Below are positions 42,910 through 52,460 of a stretch of DNA of 64,000 nucleotides, one piece after another. Origin of the DNA: Massilia aurea (GTDB taxonomy: Bacteria; Pseudomonadota; Gammaproteobacteria; Burkholderiales; Burkholderiaceae_D); NCBI RefSeq assembly GCF_014200505.1, contig NZ_JACHBX010000001.1, positions 1,612,001 to 1,676,000 of the forward strand. The letters run 5' to 3'. The notes beneath the pieces were generated by a model, which saw only the letters and a program-made list of their open reading frames with translations, was not told the DNA's origin and did no database searches. Position 1 is the stretch's first letter; every line of letters begins with the position of its first letter. Position numbers and translations under genes: made by a program.

Positions 42910-43621
42910 GATTCAGAACGTGCGCGCCGGCTATGGCGCGATCAATGTGCTGTGGGATTTGTCGCTCAGCATCGCACCGGGCAAGCTGACCACGATCATC
43001 GGCCAGAACGGCGCCGGCAAGACCACACTGCTGCGCGCCATGATGGGCTTGATCCCCGTGTCGCAAGGGACGATCACGCTCGACGGCAAGCCCCTCAACG
43101 GCACCCCGACCTGGGACATGCACAAGGTCTCGATGGCGATGATCCCCGAAGGCCGCATGGTGTTTCGCGACATGACCGTCGAGGAAAACCTGATGATGGG
43201 CGCCTTTGCACCGCAGCACAGGGCGCATGCGGCGCGCAATCTGGAGCGCTCGTTCGAGATGTTCCCGCGCCTGCGCGAGCGGCGCCGGCAGATGGCCGGT
43301 TCGCTGTCAGGCGGTGAAGCGCAGATGCTGGCCATGGCGCGTGGCCTGATGAGCGATCCGAAGGTCCTGATCATCGATGAGCCATCGCTGGGCCTGGCGC
43401 CGGTGATGGTCAATGAACTGTTCGCGATCCTCAAACGACTCAAGGACGATGGCCGCACGATGATCCTGGTCGAGCAGAACACCCACCGCGCAGTGGGCGT
43501 GGCCGACCACGTCTACCTGATGCAGAGCGGTAAAGTGGTGCTGTCGCAAGCGGCGAGCGAAGTCAGCCTCGAGCATCTGCACGGGCTGTATTTTGCACGC
43601 GAGAGCGGGGTCACGGCATGA
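42902..43621 (+). CDS. livF: ABC transporter ATPase (LivF family)
   Basis: A 239-aa ATPase with Walker A IIGQNGAGKTTLLRAM, signature LSGGEAQMLAMARGLM, Walker B VLIIDEPSLGLAP and a switch segment ILVEQNTHRAV in which the usual His is part of the NTH sequence. It overlaps the LivG gene by 8 bp and the ETF-QO gene by ATGA, showing that import and electron-transfer genes form one operon. Confidence 0.95.
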   Translation: MLEIQNVRAGYGAINVLWDLSLSIAPGKLTTIIGQNGAGKTTLLRAMMGLIPVSQGTITLDGKPLNGTPTWDMHKVSMAMIPEGRMVFRDMTVEENLMMGAFAPQHRAHAARNLERSFEMFPRLRERRRQMAGSLSGGEAQMLAMARGLMSDPKVLIIDEPSLGLAPVMVNELFAILKRLKDDGRTMILVEQNTHRAVGVADHVYLMQSGKVVLSQAASEVSLEHLHGLYFARESGVTA

Positions 43622-45282
43622 ATCTGATCGAACAATACGGCCCGCGTGAGGCGATGGAATACGACGTCGTGGTCGTCGGCGGCGGGCCTGCCGGCCTGTC
43701 GGCGGCGATCCGTCTGAAACAGCTGGCTGCTGAGAAAGGCCAGGAAGTCACAGTCTGCGTACTGGAAAAAGGCGGCGAGCTGGGCGCGCACATTCTGTCC
43801 GGTGCGGTTATGGATCCCCGCGCGATCAACGAACTCATCCCTGACTGGAAAGAACAAGGCGCGCCGCTCAACACGGCCGTGACCGAAGACCGCGTCCTGT
43901 TCCTGAGCGAGACCAAATCGTACGCCACGCCGGCGTTTGCCATTCCGCCGGCACTGGCGAATCACGGCAACTACGTGATTTCGCTGGCCAATGTGGTGCG
44001 CTGGCTGGGCCAGCAGGCCGAAGCGCTGGGCGTGGAAATCTTCCCCGGCTTCCCGGCCGCTGAAATCCTGTACAACGAAGACGGCTCGGTCAAGGGTGTT
44101 GCGACTGGCAATATGGGGGTAAAACGCGATGGCGAGCCCGGCCCTGACTTCCAGCTCGGCATGGAGCTGCATGCGAAGTACACGTTCTTCGCCGAAGGGT
44201 CGCGCGGTAATCTGGGACGCCAGCTGATGGCCAGGTATGAACTGAACAAGGGCAAGGACCCGCAGACCTACGGCATCGGCATCAAGGAGCTGTGGGAAAT
44301 CGATCCGGCCAAGCACCAGCCGGGCCTGGTGATCCACACGGCCGGCTGGCCGCTGCCAAACGACACGTATGGCGGCTCGTTCCTGTATCACCTGGAAAAC
44401 AACCAGGTTGCAGTCGGCTATGTGGTCGGGCTGTCGTACCAGAATCCGTACCTGTCGCCGTATGAAGAATTCCAGCGCTATAAAACACACCCGGCGATTC
44501 GCGGCTTCTTTGAAGGCGGCAAGCGCATTTCGTACGGCGCGCGTTCGATCACAGCCGGCGGCCTGCAATCTTTGCCCAAGACCGTATTCCCGGGCGGCGC
44601 GCTGATCGGCTGCGATGCGGGCTTTTTGAACACCAGCCGCATCAAGGGCAGCCACGGCGCGATCAAGACCGGCATGCTGGCGGCCGAAGCGGCGTTTGCC
44701 GCGCTGGGAGAAGGCCGCACGAGCGACGAGCTGACGAGCTTCCCTGCCGCGTTTGAAAAATCGTGGCTGCACGAAGAGCTGCACGTGGCACGCAACTTCA
44801 AGCCGTGGATGAGCAAGGGCCTGGTGCTGGGCACCATCATGACGGGCATCGACCAGATCGTGTTCCGCGGCAAGGCGCCCTGGACGCTCCACCACAAGCA
44901 CGCCGATCACGAATGCCTGAAGCCGGCGGCGCACTTCAAGCCGATCGTCTATCCGAAGCCGGATGGCAAGCTGACCTTCGACAAGCTGTCGTCGGTGTTC
45001 ATCTCGAACACCAACCACCGTGAAGACGAGCCCATCCACCTGACGCTCAAAAATCCGAGCGTGCCGGTCGACGTCAATCTGGCCAAGTACGCCGGGCCCG
45101 AGCAGCGTTACTGTCCGGCCGGGGTGTACGAGTACGTCAAGCGCGAAGACGGTGGCGACCGCCTGCAGATCAACGCCCAGAACTGCGTGCATTGTAAAAC
45201 CTGCGACATCAAGGATCCGACCCAGAACATCGTCTGGGTGACGCCCGAAGGTGGCGGCGGCCCGAACTATCCGAATATGTAA
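43618..45282 (+). CDS. Electron-transfer flavoprotein:ubiquinone oxidoreductase
   Basis: A 554-aa membrane-associated flavoprotein. The FAD motif [20 protein letters not shown] is near residue 15, and the family region [26 protein letters not shown] appears here as [10 protein letters not shown]. The C-terminal 4Fe-4S ferredoxin domain has Cys ligands in YCPAGVYEY and [13 protein letters not shown]. It takes electrons from reduced ETF and reduces ubiquinone, so it drains the acyl-CoA dehydrogenases of this island into respiration. It is unusual to find it inside a transporter operon; a housekeeping copy may exist elsewhere. The ETF alpha and beta genes are not in the window. Confidence 0.97.
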   Translation: MNLIEQYGPREAMEYDVVVVGGGPAGLSAAIRLKQLAAEKGQEVTVCVLEKGGELGAHILSGAVMDPRAINELIPDWKEQGAPLNTAVTEDRVLFLSETKSYATPAFAIPPALANHGNYVISLANVVRWLGQQAEALGVEIFPGFPAAEILYNEDGSVKGVATGNMGVKRDGEPGPDFQLGMELHAKYTFFAEGSRGNLGRQLMARYELNKGKDPQTYGIGIKELWEIDPAKHQPGLVIHTAGWPLPNDTYGGSFLYHLENNQVAVGYVVGLSYQNPYLSPYEEFQRYKTHPAIRGFFEGGKRISYGARSITAGGLQSLPKTVFPGGALIGCDAGFLNTSRIKGSHGAIKTGMLAAEAAFAALGEGRTSDELTSFPAAFEKSWLHEELHVARNFKPWMSKGLVLGTIMTGIDQIVFRGKAPWTLHHKHADHECLKPAAHFKPIVYPKPDGKLTFDKLSSVFISNTNHREDEPIHLTLKNPSVPVDVNLAKYAGPEQRYCPAGVYEYVKREDGGDRLQINAQNCVHCKTCDIKDPTQNIVWVTPEGGGGPNYPNM

Positions 45283-45307
45283 CGACCATTTTATAAAAGA
45301 GACCAAC

Positions 45308-46486
45308 ATGACAACCAAAGCTGCTTTCCACTGGGATGACCCGCTGCTGATCAACGGCCAGCTGACGGACGAAGAGCGCATGGTGCGCGACGCCAGCGCT
45401 GCCTATTGCCAGGACAAGCTGCGTCCGCGCGTGCTCGAAGCATTCCGTAACGAGTCGATGGATGTGTCGATCTTCCGCGAGATGGGCGAACTGGGCCTGC
45501 TCGGCCCCACCATTCCCGAGCAATATGGTGGCCCGGCGCTGAACTACGTCGCCTACGGCCTGATCGCACGCGAAGTCGAGCGCGTCGACTCGGGCTACCG
45601 CTCGATGATGAGCGTGCAATCGTCGCTCGTGATGGTGCCGATCTTCGAATTCGGCAACGAAGCGACCAAGCAGAAATACCTGCCCAAATTGGCCACCGGC
45701 GAATGGATCGGCTGTTTCGGCTTGACCGAACCGAACCACGGCTCGGATCCAGGCTCGATGATTTCGCGCGCGCGCAAGGTCGAGGGCGGCTACAGCCTGT
45801 CCGGCGCCAAGATGTGGATCACCAACTCGCCCGTGGCGGACGTGTTTGTCGTGTGGGCGAAGGATGACGAAGGTGCTATCCGCGGCTTCGTGCTCGAAAA
45901 AGGCTGGAAGGGTTTGTCGGCCCCGGCAATCCACGGCAAATTCGGCCTGCGCGCCTCGGTCACCGGCGAAATCGTCATGGACAATGTGTTCTGCCCGGAG
46001 GAAAACGCGTTTCCCGACGTGCGCGGCCTGAAAGGTCCGTTCACCTGCCTGAACTCGGCCCGCTACGGCATCGCCTGGGGTGCATTGGGTGCGGCGGAAG
46101 ATTGCTGGCACACGGCGCGCCAGTACACGATGGACCGCCAGCAGTTCGGCAAACCGCTCGCGGCGAACCAGCTGGTGCAAAAGAAGCTGGCCGACATGCA
46201 GACCGAAATCACGCTCGGCCTGCAGGGCTGCCTGCGCCTGGGTCGCATGAAGGATGAAGGCACGGCGGCGCCGGAAATCACGTCGATCATGAAGCGCAAT
46301 TCGTGCGGCAAGTCGCTCGACATCGCCCGCGTGGCGCGCGACATGCTGGGTGGGAATGGCATTTCGGATGAGTTTGGCATCATCCGGCACATGGTCAATC
46401 TGGAAGTGGTCAATACCTATGAAGGCACGCATGATATTCATGCGCTGATCCTCGGTCGCGCGCAGACTGGCATTGCGGCGTTCTGA
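45308..46486 (+). CDS. gcdH: Glutaryl-CoA dehydrogenase (decarboxylating)
   Basis: A 392-aa acyl-CoA dehydrogenase. The glutaryl-CoA dehydrogenase signature [15 protein letters not shown] holds the Arg that binds the substrate carboxylate. [17 protein letters not shown] and the catalytic Glu in [18 protein letters not shown] are also present. It oxidises and decarboxylates glutaryl-CoA to crotonyl-CoA. Placed last in the transport/electron-transfer operon, it supports the view that the island degrades odd-chain dicarboxylates such as pimelate, which end as glutaryl-CoA, or glutarate itself. The gene is followed by a repeat element that probably terminates transcription. Confidence 0.96.
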   Translation: MTTKAAFHWDDPLLINGQLTDEERMVRDASAAYCQDKLRPRVLEAFRNESMDVSIFREMGELGLLGPTIPEQYGGPALNYVAYGLIAREVERVDSGYRSMMSVQSSLVMVPIFEFGNEATKQKYLPKLATGEWIGCFGLTEPNHGSDPGSMISRARKVEGGYSLSGAKMWITNSPVADVFVVWAKDDEGAIRGFVLEKGWKGLSAPAIHGKFGLRASVTGEIVMDNVFCPEENAFPDVRGLKGPFTCLNSARYGIAWGALGAAEDCWHTARQYTMDRQQFGKPLAANQLVQKKLADMQTEITLGLQGCLRLGRMKDEGTAAPEITSIMKRNSCGKSLDIARVARDMLGGNGISDEFGIIRHMVNLEVVNTYEGTHDIHALILGRAQTGIAAF

Positions 46487-46507
46487 CCATCGCGATCATT
46501 GCGTCAC

Positions 46508-46593
46508 CGTAGGGTGGACGGGTTCCCCGTCCACGCGTTCAACGCTCATCGAATGCATCTGAACGCGTGGACGGCATAGCCGTCCACCCTACG
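46508..46593. repeat. Nested inverted-repeat element (GTAGGGTGGACGG family) between convergent genes
   Basis: Outer arms CGTAGGGTGGACGG / CCGTCCACCCTACG (46508-46521 and 46580-46593) enclose inner arms CGTCCACGCGTTCA / TGAACGCGTGGACG (46528-46541, 46560-46573). Each side can also fold locally (GTGGACGGG-TTC-CCCGTCCAC). Dispersed GTAGGGTGG-type repeats are common in proteobacterial genomes. It may act as a bidirectional terminator. Confidence 0.8.
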
Positions 46594-46597
46594 TTGG

Positions 46598-47494
46598 CTA
46601 CACGGCGAATGGCGCCTCTGCGATCCCTTTTACACCCGGCCGCAGGATGACGACCGAGCCGGCGTCACCGCCAGCATTGCCTGCCCCCGCCGGATCGATC
46701 GAGGTCACGAGCAGCAGATCAAGATCCGGCCCGCCAAACGCGCACATCGACGGCTTGGCCATCGGCAGCGCGATTTCCCGATCCAGCTTGCCTTGCGGCG
46801 TGAAGCGCTGCACCACGCCGCCATCATTGGCGCAGCTCCAGTAACAACCGTCGGCATCGACGGCTGCCCCGTCCGGCCTTCCGAGTTGCCCGGTCAGGTT
46901 TAGAAACACGCGCTCATTGTGCGGGAGGCCGGCTTCGATATCGTAATCGTAAGCCCACACGAGGCGCCGCTGCGGATGCGAATCCGACAGGTACATCGTG
47001 CGGCCATCCGGCGACCAGGCCAGGCCGTTCTGCGTCAGCAGATTGCGCACCACCGGCCCATGCAGGCCACCGGCGGCGCTGTAGCGATACAGCCCGCCCA
47101 CCGGGCGCGCAGCGCCCATGTCCATGAACATGGTGCCGCTCCAGAACCGGCCCTGCCGATCGCAGCGCCCGTCGTTGAAACGCATGCCCTCGCCCAGTTC
47201 GGCCGCCACCGGCGCAGCCAGCCGGGAGGCGTCCAGCGTGCCATCGGCATTCAACGCCAGGCGAAACAAACCCGTCTCCATCCCGGCGATCAGGCTGCCG
47301 TCGCTGCTCGCCGCAATGCAGGCCACCATCTCGGGCGCCGTCCAGTGCAGCAGCGCGCCGCTGGCATGGTCCCTGCGCCAGATGCGGCGCGCAGGGATGT
47401 CGACCCAGTACCAGGCAGCCTGCCCCGCGTGCCACAGCGGGCTTTCACCGGTGGCGCAGTGCACGCCCGCGATACGTTCAACGTCAGCAACCAT
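46598..47494 (-). CDS. SMP-30/gluconolactonase-family lactonase
   Basis: A 298-aa six-bladed beta-propeller protein. Metal ligands of the family are visible: Glu in GESPLWH, Asn in MRFNDGRCD, Asn in LTQNGLAWSPDG and Asp in GRPDGAAVDADG. Lactonases of this family open sugar acid lactones. In the oxidative galacturonate route the lactone made by uronate dehydrogenase is opened to galactarate, which fits the neighbouring dehydratase and semialdehyde dehydrogenase. The MFS transporter gene precedes it by 3 bp, so they are cotranscribed. Exact lactone specificity is inferred. Confidence 0.93.
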   Translation of the reverse strand: MVADVERIAGVHCATGESPLWHAGQAAWYWVDIPARRIWRRDHASGALLHWTAPEMVACIAASSDGSLIAGMETGLFRLALNADGTLDASRLAAPVAAELGEGMRFNDGRCDRQGRFWSGTMFMDMGAARPVGGLYRYSAAGGLHGPVVRNLLTQNGLAWSPDGRTMYLSDSHPQRRLVWAYDYDIEAGLPHNERVFLNLTGQLGRPDGAAVDADGCYWSCANDGGVVQRFTPQGKLDREIALPMAKPSMCAFGGPDLDLLLVTSIDPAGAGNAGGDAGSVVILRPGVKGIAEAPFAV

Positions 47495-47497
47495 CGA

Positions 47498-48886
47498 TTA
47501 CAACCCCTTGATTTCACGGTGCTGCGGCACCAGCATTTTCATGACCGTCCACGCCACCAGGTAGGCCACGGCGCAGATCGAGAACATGATCATATACCCG
47601 GTCTGCAGCTGGCCCAGTGCGCCGTAATGGTCGAACAGCCAGCCACCGAGCTTGGTGAGCAGCACGCCACCCAGGCCACCCGCCATGCCGCCGATACCGA
47701 CGACTGAACCCACGCTGTGTTTCGGGAACATGTCCGAGACGGTGGTGAACAGGTTCGCCGACCAGGCCTGGTGCGCCGAGGCGCCGATGCCAATCAGGAT
47801 CACGGGGACCCAGAAGCCCAGGTAGCCAAGCGGTTGCGCCAGCAGCACGACCAGCGGGCACAGGGCGATGACGAGCATGGCCTTCATGCGGCCATGATAG
47901 ATGTCGGCACCCCGGTTCAGGAACCAGGTCGGCAGCCAGCCGCCACCGATACTGCCCACCATCGTCATGCTGTACAAAACAGCGAGCGGGATGATCATGT
48001 CGGTGGCCGACATGCCGTATTGAGCCGACATGTATTTGGGGAGCCAGAACAGGAAGAACCACCACACGCCGTCGGTCATGAATTTGCCGAAGGCGAAGGC
48101 CCAGGTCTGGCGGTAGCCCAGCAGCTTGAACCACGAGCCTTTGACTGGCGTGCCGGTGGGCGCCACCGTGACACCGGCGTCGCTGTTGATGTAGGCCAGT
48201 TCGGCCGCCTTCAAACGCGGCTGCTGTTCCGGCGCATCGTATAGCCAGATCCACAGGCCCATCCACAGGAAGCCGATGCCGCCGATGACGATGAAAGCCG
48301 ACTGCCAGCCCCAGTGCGCAGCGATCAGCGGCACGGTCAGTGGCGCCAGGATCGCGCCGACGTTGGCGCCCGAATTGAAGATGCCGGTGGCGAACGAGCG
48401 CTCGCGTTTCGGGAAGTATTCGGCGGTCGCCTTGATCGCGGCCGGGAAGTTACCGGCTTCACCGACTGCCAGTACCGCGCGGCCGATCATGAAGCCGGCC
48501 ACGGACACGGGCACGACGGCCAGGCCGATACTGGTGAAGACCGTGTTGACCGCTTCGCCGATGCCGATCGCGTACGCGTGGCCGATCGCGCCCAGCGACC
48601 AGATGACGATGGCCAGCACATAGGCGCGCTTGGTGCCCATGCGGTCGATCACGCGCCCGGCGAACAGCATCGAGATCGCGTAGACGAACTGGAAGGTCGC
48701 CGTGATGTTGGCGTAGTCGGTATTGGTCCAGTTGAACTGCTCGGTGAGCACCGGTGCGAGCAGGCTCAGGACCTGGCGGTCCAGGTAATTGATGGTGGTG
48801 GCGAAGAACAGCAGCGCGCAGATCGTCCAGCGATACCTGCCCACCACCGACTGCGCCGGTGTTACGTCGATGACTTGCTGATTCAT
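47498..48886 (-). CDS. MFS transporter, anion:cation symporter family (hexuronate/ExuT-like)
   Basis: A 462-aa protein with twelve predicted transmembrane helices. The family N-terminal region is RWTICALLFFATTINYLDRQVLSLLAP, the MFS loop motif GRVIDRMGTKRAYV, and the conserved GRAVLAVGEAGNFPAAIKATAEYFPKRERS is typical of hexuronate and sugar-acid transporters. It would import galacturonate or a related acid with protons. It sits between the semialdehyde dehydrogenase and lactonase genes in a minus-strand uronate operon. A short stem-loop separates it from the preceding dehydrogenase gene. Confidence 0.93.
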   Translation of the reverse strand: MNQQVIDVTPAQSVVGRYRWTICALLFFATTINYLDRQVLSLLAPVLTEQFNWTNTDYANITATFQFVYAISMLFAGRVIDRMGTKRAYVLAIVIWSLGAIGHAYAIGIGEAVNTVFTSIGLAVVPVSVAGFMIGRAVLAVGEAGNFPAAIKATAEYFPKRERSFATGIFNSGANVGAILAPLTVPLIAAHWGWQSAFIVIGGIGFLWMGLWIWLYDAPEQQPRLKAAELAYINSDAGVTVAPTGTPVKGSWFKLLGYRQTWAFAFGKFMTDGVWWFFLFWLPKYMSAQYGMSATDMIIPLAVLYSMTMVGSIGGGWLPTWFLNRGADIYHGRMKAMLVIALCPLVVLLAQPLGYLGFWVPVILIGIGASAHQAWSANLFTTVSDMFPKHSVGSVVGIGGMAGGLGGVLLTKLGGWLFDHYGALGQLQTGYMIMFSICAVAYLVAWTVMKMLVPQHREIKGL

Positions 48887-48914
48887 GGTGATCAGTTCTT
48901 TTCAAGTTGGGTGA

Positions 48915-48936
48915 CAGCCGGCGTCTCCTCCGGCTG
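48915..48936 (-). other. Intercistronic stem-loop
   Basis: CAGCCGG and CCGGCTG pair around an 8-nt loop in the 73-bp gap between the semialdehyde dehydrogenase and transporter genes. It has no T-run and may tune relative expression. Confidence 0.4.
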
Positions 48937-48959
48937 GTACTGCGTTCAGGCGTCGTGTG

Positions 48960-50546
48960 TTACTTCCCTCCGCCCACTTGCAACGTGCCATCCTGCAGGC
49001 GCGACAGGCCCAGCGGATTGTCGTCACGCAGCGCCTCCGGCAGCAGGCTGCCCGGCACGTTCTGGTAGCAGACCGGCCGCAGGAAGCGGTCGATCGCGCT
49101 GGCACCAACCGACGTCGTACGGCTGTCGCTGGTTGCCGGGAACGGGCCGCCGTGCACCATCGCGTGCGCCACTTCGACGCCGGTCGGGAACCCGTTGAAC
49201 AGCACGCGGCCCGCCTTGCGCTCGACGATCGGCAGCAGCTTGGCGGCCAGGTCGAGGTCGCCCTCGCGCGCGTGGACCGTGACGGTCAGTTGCCCGTGCA
49301 GGTGTTCGGCTGCCTGCAGCATCTGGGCAGCATCGGTAAAGCGTACCAGCACCGCACATGGGCCGAACACTTCATCTTCCAGTGCCGGGTTGCCCATGTA
49401 GGTGGCGGCGTCGCACACGTACAGCGCAGCCTGCGCAGCGCAGCCATTGCCTTCGGTCGTGCCTTGCGCAACCAGTTGCAGGCCGTCGACGGTGTTGAAC
49501 GCCGTCACGCCCTTCGTGTAGGCGTCGTGGATGCCGGCGGTGAGCATCGTGCCGGCGCCCTTGGCACCCAGTGCCTGCGCGCTCGCGGCGACGAAGGCAT
49601 CAAGCTCGGCGCCGGCCAGGGCAAACACCAGGCCCGGGTTCGTGCAGAACTGGCCGACGCCCAGCGTCAGCGAATCGACGAAGCCCTGCGCCAGCGTCGC
49701 ACCACCGGCCTGCACTGCCGCTGGCAGCAGGAACACGGGATTGACGCTGCTCATTTCTGCGTACACGGGAATCGGTTCAGGGCGCGCCGCAGCCGTGCGC
49801 AGCAGCGCCAGGCCGCCCTGGCGCGAACCGGTAAAGCCCACAGCCTTGATGGCCGGGTGCGACACCAGTTGCTGGCCGACCGTGCGGCCATCGCCGAACA
49901 GCATCGAGAACACGCCTTCCGGCAGGCCGCATGCTTTTACTGCGCGCTGCACGGCGCGTCCGACCAGTTCCGACGTGCCGGGATGGGCGCTGTGCGCCTT
50001 GACCACGACCGGGCAACCGGCGGCCAGGGCCGATGCCGTATCGCCGCCCGCGACCGAAAACGCGAGCGGGAAGTTACTGGCACCGAACACGACGACCGGA
50101 CCGAGGCCGATCTTGCGCAGACGCAGATCGGGCCGCGGCGGCGCGCGCTCTGGCAAAGCGCTGTCGATGGTTGCGTCCATGAAGTAACCGTCGCGCACGA
50201 CCTTGGCAAACAGGCGCAGCTGGGTCACGGTGCGCATGCGCTCACCTTCCAGGCGCGCCTGCGGCAGGCCGGTCTCGAGCTGGGCGCGCTCGATCAGCTC
50301 GGGGCCGATCGCCAGGATTTCTTCGGCCACCATCTCGAGGAACGCGGCGCGCCCTTCAAGCGGCAGCGCGCGATACGGGTCGAACGCTTCGCTGGCCAGC
50401 GCGCAGGCGCGCTCGACGTCGTCACCGGTGGCCTGGCCGAAGCCGGGCTGCAGGTCTTCGCGCGTGGCCGGGTTGAAACCAAACACTTCCGTGCCGGCGC
50501 CGCGCACGCTGTGCGCGCCAATGATCATTTCACCGAGAATCGCCAT
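48960..50546 (-). CDS. Alpha-ketoglutaric semialdehyde (2,5-dioxovalerate) dehydrogenase
   Basis: A 528-aa aldehyde dehydrogenase of the KGSADH branch. It has NAD(P)-binding [21 protein letters not shown], Glu base in [15 protein letters not shown], and nucleophile Cys in [13 protein letters not shown]. The ASNFPLAFS segment and the fused-looking C-terminal [13 protein letters not shown] are typical of enzymes oxidising 2,5-dioxopentanoate to 2-oxoglutarate. It completes the route after the dehydratase encoded 2 bp upstream. The start is [13 protein letters not shown]; a second Met seven codons on is possible. Confidence 0.94.
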   Translation of the reverse strand: MAILGEMIIGAHSVRGAGTEVFGFNPATREDLQPGFGQATGDDVERACALASEAFDPYRALPLEGRAAFLEMVAEEILAIGPELIERAQLETGLPQARLEGERMRTVTQLRLFAKVVRDGYFMDATIDSALPERAPPRPDLRLRKIGLGPVVVFGASNFPLAFSVAGGDTASALAAGCPVVVKAHSAHPGTSELVGRAVQRAVKACGLPEGVFSMLFGDGRTVGQQLVSHPAIKAVGFTGSRQGGLALLRTAAARPEPIPVYAEMSSVNPVFLLPAAVQAGGATLAQGFVDSLTLGVGQFCTNPGLVFALAGAELDAFVAASAQALGAKGAGTMLTAGIHDAYTKGVTAFNTVDGLQLVAQGTTEGNGCAAQAALYVCDAATYMGNPALEDEVFGPCAVLVRFTDAAQMLQAAEHLHGQLTVTVHAREGDLDLAAKLLPIVERKAGRVLFNGFPTGVEVAHAMVHGGPFPATSDSRTTSVGASAIDRFLRPVCYQNVPGSLLPEALRDDNPLGLSRLQDGTLQVGGGK

Positions 50547-50548
50547 GA

Positions 50549-51460
50549 TCAGACCACCCCGTTCTTCTTGAGCAGGGCCAGCAGCATCGCGTCTTCTTCG
50601 GCCGTCAGGTCGGTCAGCGGTGGACGCACCGGACCAGCGCCATGGCCGACCAGGCGTGCGCCGGCCTTGACGATGCTGACCGCGTAGCCGGCCTTGCGGT
50701 TGCGAATCTCCAGGTACGGCAGGAAGAAATCGTCGATCAGGCGGTTGGTGGTGGCGAAATCGTCAGCGACGGTGGCGTGATAGAAGTCCATCGCCAGTTG
50801 CGGCACGAAGTTGAACACGGCCGACGAATACACCGGGGTGCCCAGCGCCTTGTAGGCGCCGGCGTAGACTTCGGCGGTCGGCAGGCCACCCAGGTAGCTG
50901 AAGCGGTCGCCCATGCGGCGCCAGATCGAGACCATCAGTTCGATGTCGCCGTTACCGTCCTTGAAGCCGATCAGGTTCGGGCAGCGATCGGCCAGCTTTT
51001 CCAGCGAATCCGGCGTCAGGCGGCAGTTCGCGCGGTTGTAGACCACGACGCCGATCTTCACCGAGCGGCACACCGCTTCAACGTGGGCGATCAGGCCATC
51101 CTGGCTGGCTTCGGTCAGATAGTGCGGCAGCAGCAGCAGGCCCTTGGCGCCCTGGCGCTCGGCTTCCTGGGCGTGCGCGATGGCGGTGCGGGTCGGGCCG
51201 CCGCAACCGGCGAGGATCGGCACGACGCCGGCGCAGGTGTCGACTGCCGTCTTGATGATCTGGCCGTATTCTTCGCCATGCAGCGAGAAGTACTCGCCGG
51301 TGCCGCCGGCGGCGAACAGCGCGGTGGCGCCGAACGGGGCGAGCCACTCCAGGCGCGCGGCATAGCCTTTTGGATCGAAATCACCCTGCGCATCGAAATC
51401 GGTGATCGGGAACGACAGCAAGCCGTGGGAAAGGACTTGCTTGAGTTCGTTTGGTTGCAT
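50549..51460 (-). CDS. kdgD: 5-dehydro-4-deoxyglucarate dehydratase (decarboxylating)
   Basis: A 303-aa enzyme of the DHDPS/NAL superfamily from the ATG at 51460 (GGAG upstream). Motifs are [18 protein letters not shown], the tyrosine in [16 protein letters not shown], and the Schiff-base lysine in [14 protein letters not shown]. It removes water and CO2 from 5-dehydro-4-deoxyglucarate, giving 2-oxoglutarate semialdehyde, the substrate of the next gene's product. A 20-bp operator-like palindrome lies 52 bp upstream of the start, so expression probably responds to the adjacent FadR-type regulator. Confidence 0.95.
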   Translation of the reverse strand: MQPNELKQVLSHGLLSFPITDFDAQGDFDPKGYAARLEWLAPFGATALFAAGGTGEYFSLHGEEYGQIIKTAVDTCAGVVPILAGCGGPTRTAIAHAQEAERQGAKGLLLLPHYLTEASQDGLIAHVEAVCRSVKIGVVVYNRANCRLTPDSLEKLADRCPNLIGFKDGNGDIELMVSIWRRMGDRFSYLGGLPTAEVYAGAYKALGTPVYSSAVFNFVPQLAMDFYHATVADDFATTNRLIDDFFLPYLEIRNRKAGYAVSIVKAGARLVGHGAGPVRPPLTDLTAEEDAMLLALLKKNGVV

Positions 51461-51511
51461 CGTGCTGTCTCCGCTATCTGGTTGTTGGACGAGATACCTG
51501 CCATCGAGCAG

Positions 51512-51531
51512 GTTGTAAGTCATCGTACAAC
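51512..51531. promoter_or_regulatory. Operator-like palindrome A upstream of kdgD
   Basis: GTTGTAAGTCATCGTACAAC has 6-bp arms GTTGTA/TACAAC. It matches, in the opposite orientation, the element at 52347-52366 (shared GTTGTACGA start), as expected for sites of one regulator. Confidence 0.6.
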
Positions 51532-51567
51532 TGGTTGCGGTCATCCGCAAGCACAAAATGCGGAAAT

Positions 51568-52296
51568 TCAGTTCATCGTGCTTTCCAGGCGGCGCTGCGC
51601 TTCCACCAGCCGTTCGCGGCTGTTGGACAGATGGGTGCGCATCGCCGCGCGCGCGGCTTCCGGGTCGCGTCGCTCGATAGCGCGGTAGATATCGTCGTGC
51701 TCGCGGCTGACGCGCTCGAGGAAACCGGCGGGCTTGTCCTGGTCGAGCACGGGCGTGTTGAGCCGCGCGCGCGGGATGAAGGCATTGCCCAGGCGGGTCA
51801 GGATATCGACGAAGTACCGGTTACCGGTCGATTGCGCAATCAGCAGGTGGAAGCGTTTATCCGCTTCGACTGCCGGCCTGCCCTCGGCCATCGCCTGCTG
51901 CATCTCGCGCAGCGCAGCGGCCAGCTCGTCCGCCTGCTCCTGGCTACGACGGCTGGCTGCGAGGCCTGCCGTCTCGGTCTCGACGCCGATGCGCAACTCC
52001 AGCACGGCCAGCACATCGCGCAGCGTCACGATATTCTCGGACTCCAGGCCCAGCCCCGCCTGCGCGCGCTCGATCACGAAGGTGCCGATGCCGTGGCGGG
52101 TCTGGACCAGCCCGGCTGCCTGAAGATGGGTGATCGCTTCACGCACCACGGTGCGACTCACGCCGTGCTGCCCCATCAAGGACGACTCCGTCGGCAATTT
52201 GTCGCCTGGCTTGAGCACGCCCTGCTGGATCGTGGCGCTGATCTGCTCGACCACTCCCTGGGACAGACTGCGGTGCTTGCGTTGCGGGAGCGTCAT
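51568..52296 (-). CDS. FadR-subfamily GntR regulator of the uronate operon
   Basis: A 242-aa regulator. The GntR winged helix is at residues about 10-80 ([37 protein letters not shown]). The all-helical FCD ligand domain follows with its metal-binding residues ([45 protein letters not shown]). The gene is the first of the minus-strand uronate set and has matching palindromes on both sides (before its own start and before kdgD), suggesting autoregulation and control of kdgD. The effector is probably a uronate or aldarate intermediate. Confidence 0.95.
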   Translation of the reverse strand: MTLPQRKHRSLSQGVVEQISATIQQGVLKPGDKLPTESSLMGQHGVSRTVVREAITHLQAAGLVQTRHGIGTFVIERAQAGLGLESENIVTLRDVLAVLELRIGVETETAGLAASRRSQEQADELAAALREMQQAMAEGRPAVEADKRFHLLIAQSTGNRYFVDILTRLGNAFIPRARLNTPVLDQDKPAGFLERVSREHDDIYRAIERRDPEAARAAMRTHLSNSRERLVEAQRRLESTMN

Positions 52297-52346
52297 GATG
52301 GGAAATCGCGATGAATGGGATAGCCCAGATTATACGCGAAGCGCAA

Positions 52347-52366
52347 GTTGTACGACATCCTATAAC
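52347..52366. promoter_or_regulatory. Operator-like palindrome B in the divergent spacer
   Basis: GTTGTACGACATCCTATAAC lies 51 bp upstream of the FadR-type regulator. It resembles palindrome A and probably binds the same protein. Confidence 0.6.
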
Positions 52367-52411
52367 TAGCAAAACTGGTATAGCTATCTGCGGTATAGCC
52401 ACGTTGCAAAA

Positions 52412-52424
52412 TTGGTCCGACCAA
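52412..52424. promoter_or_regulatory. Operator-like site upstream of the pectinase operon
   Basis: TTGGTCCGACCAA has the TTGGT-N3-ACCAA form typical of FadR-type regulators such as PdhR and LldR. It lies 37 bp before the acetylesterase start. A near match (GTGGTCTTACCAA) precedes the TonB receptor gene. Confidence 0.55.
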
Positions 52425-52460
52425 CCTAGAATCGGATGATCATAAAAATATGGAGACACC

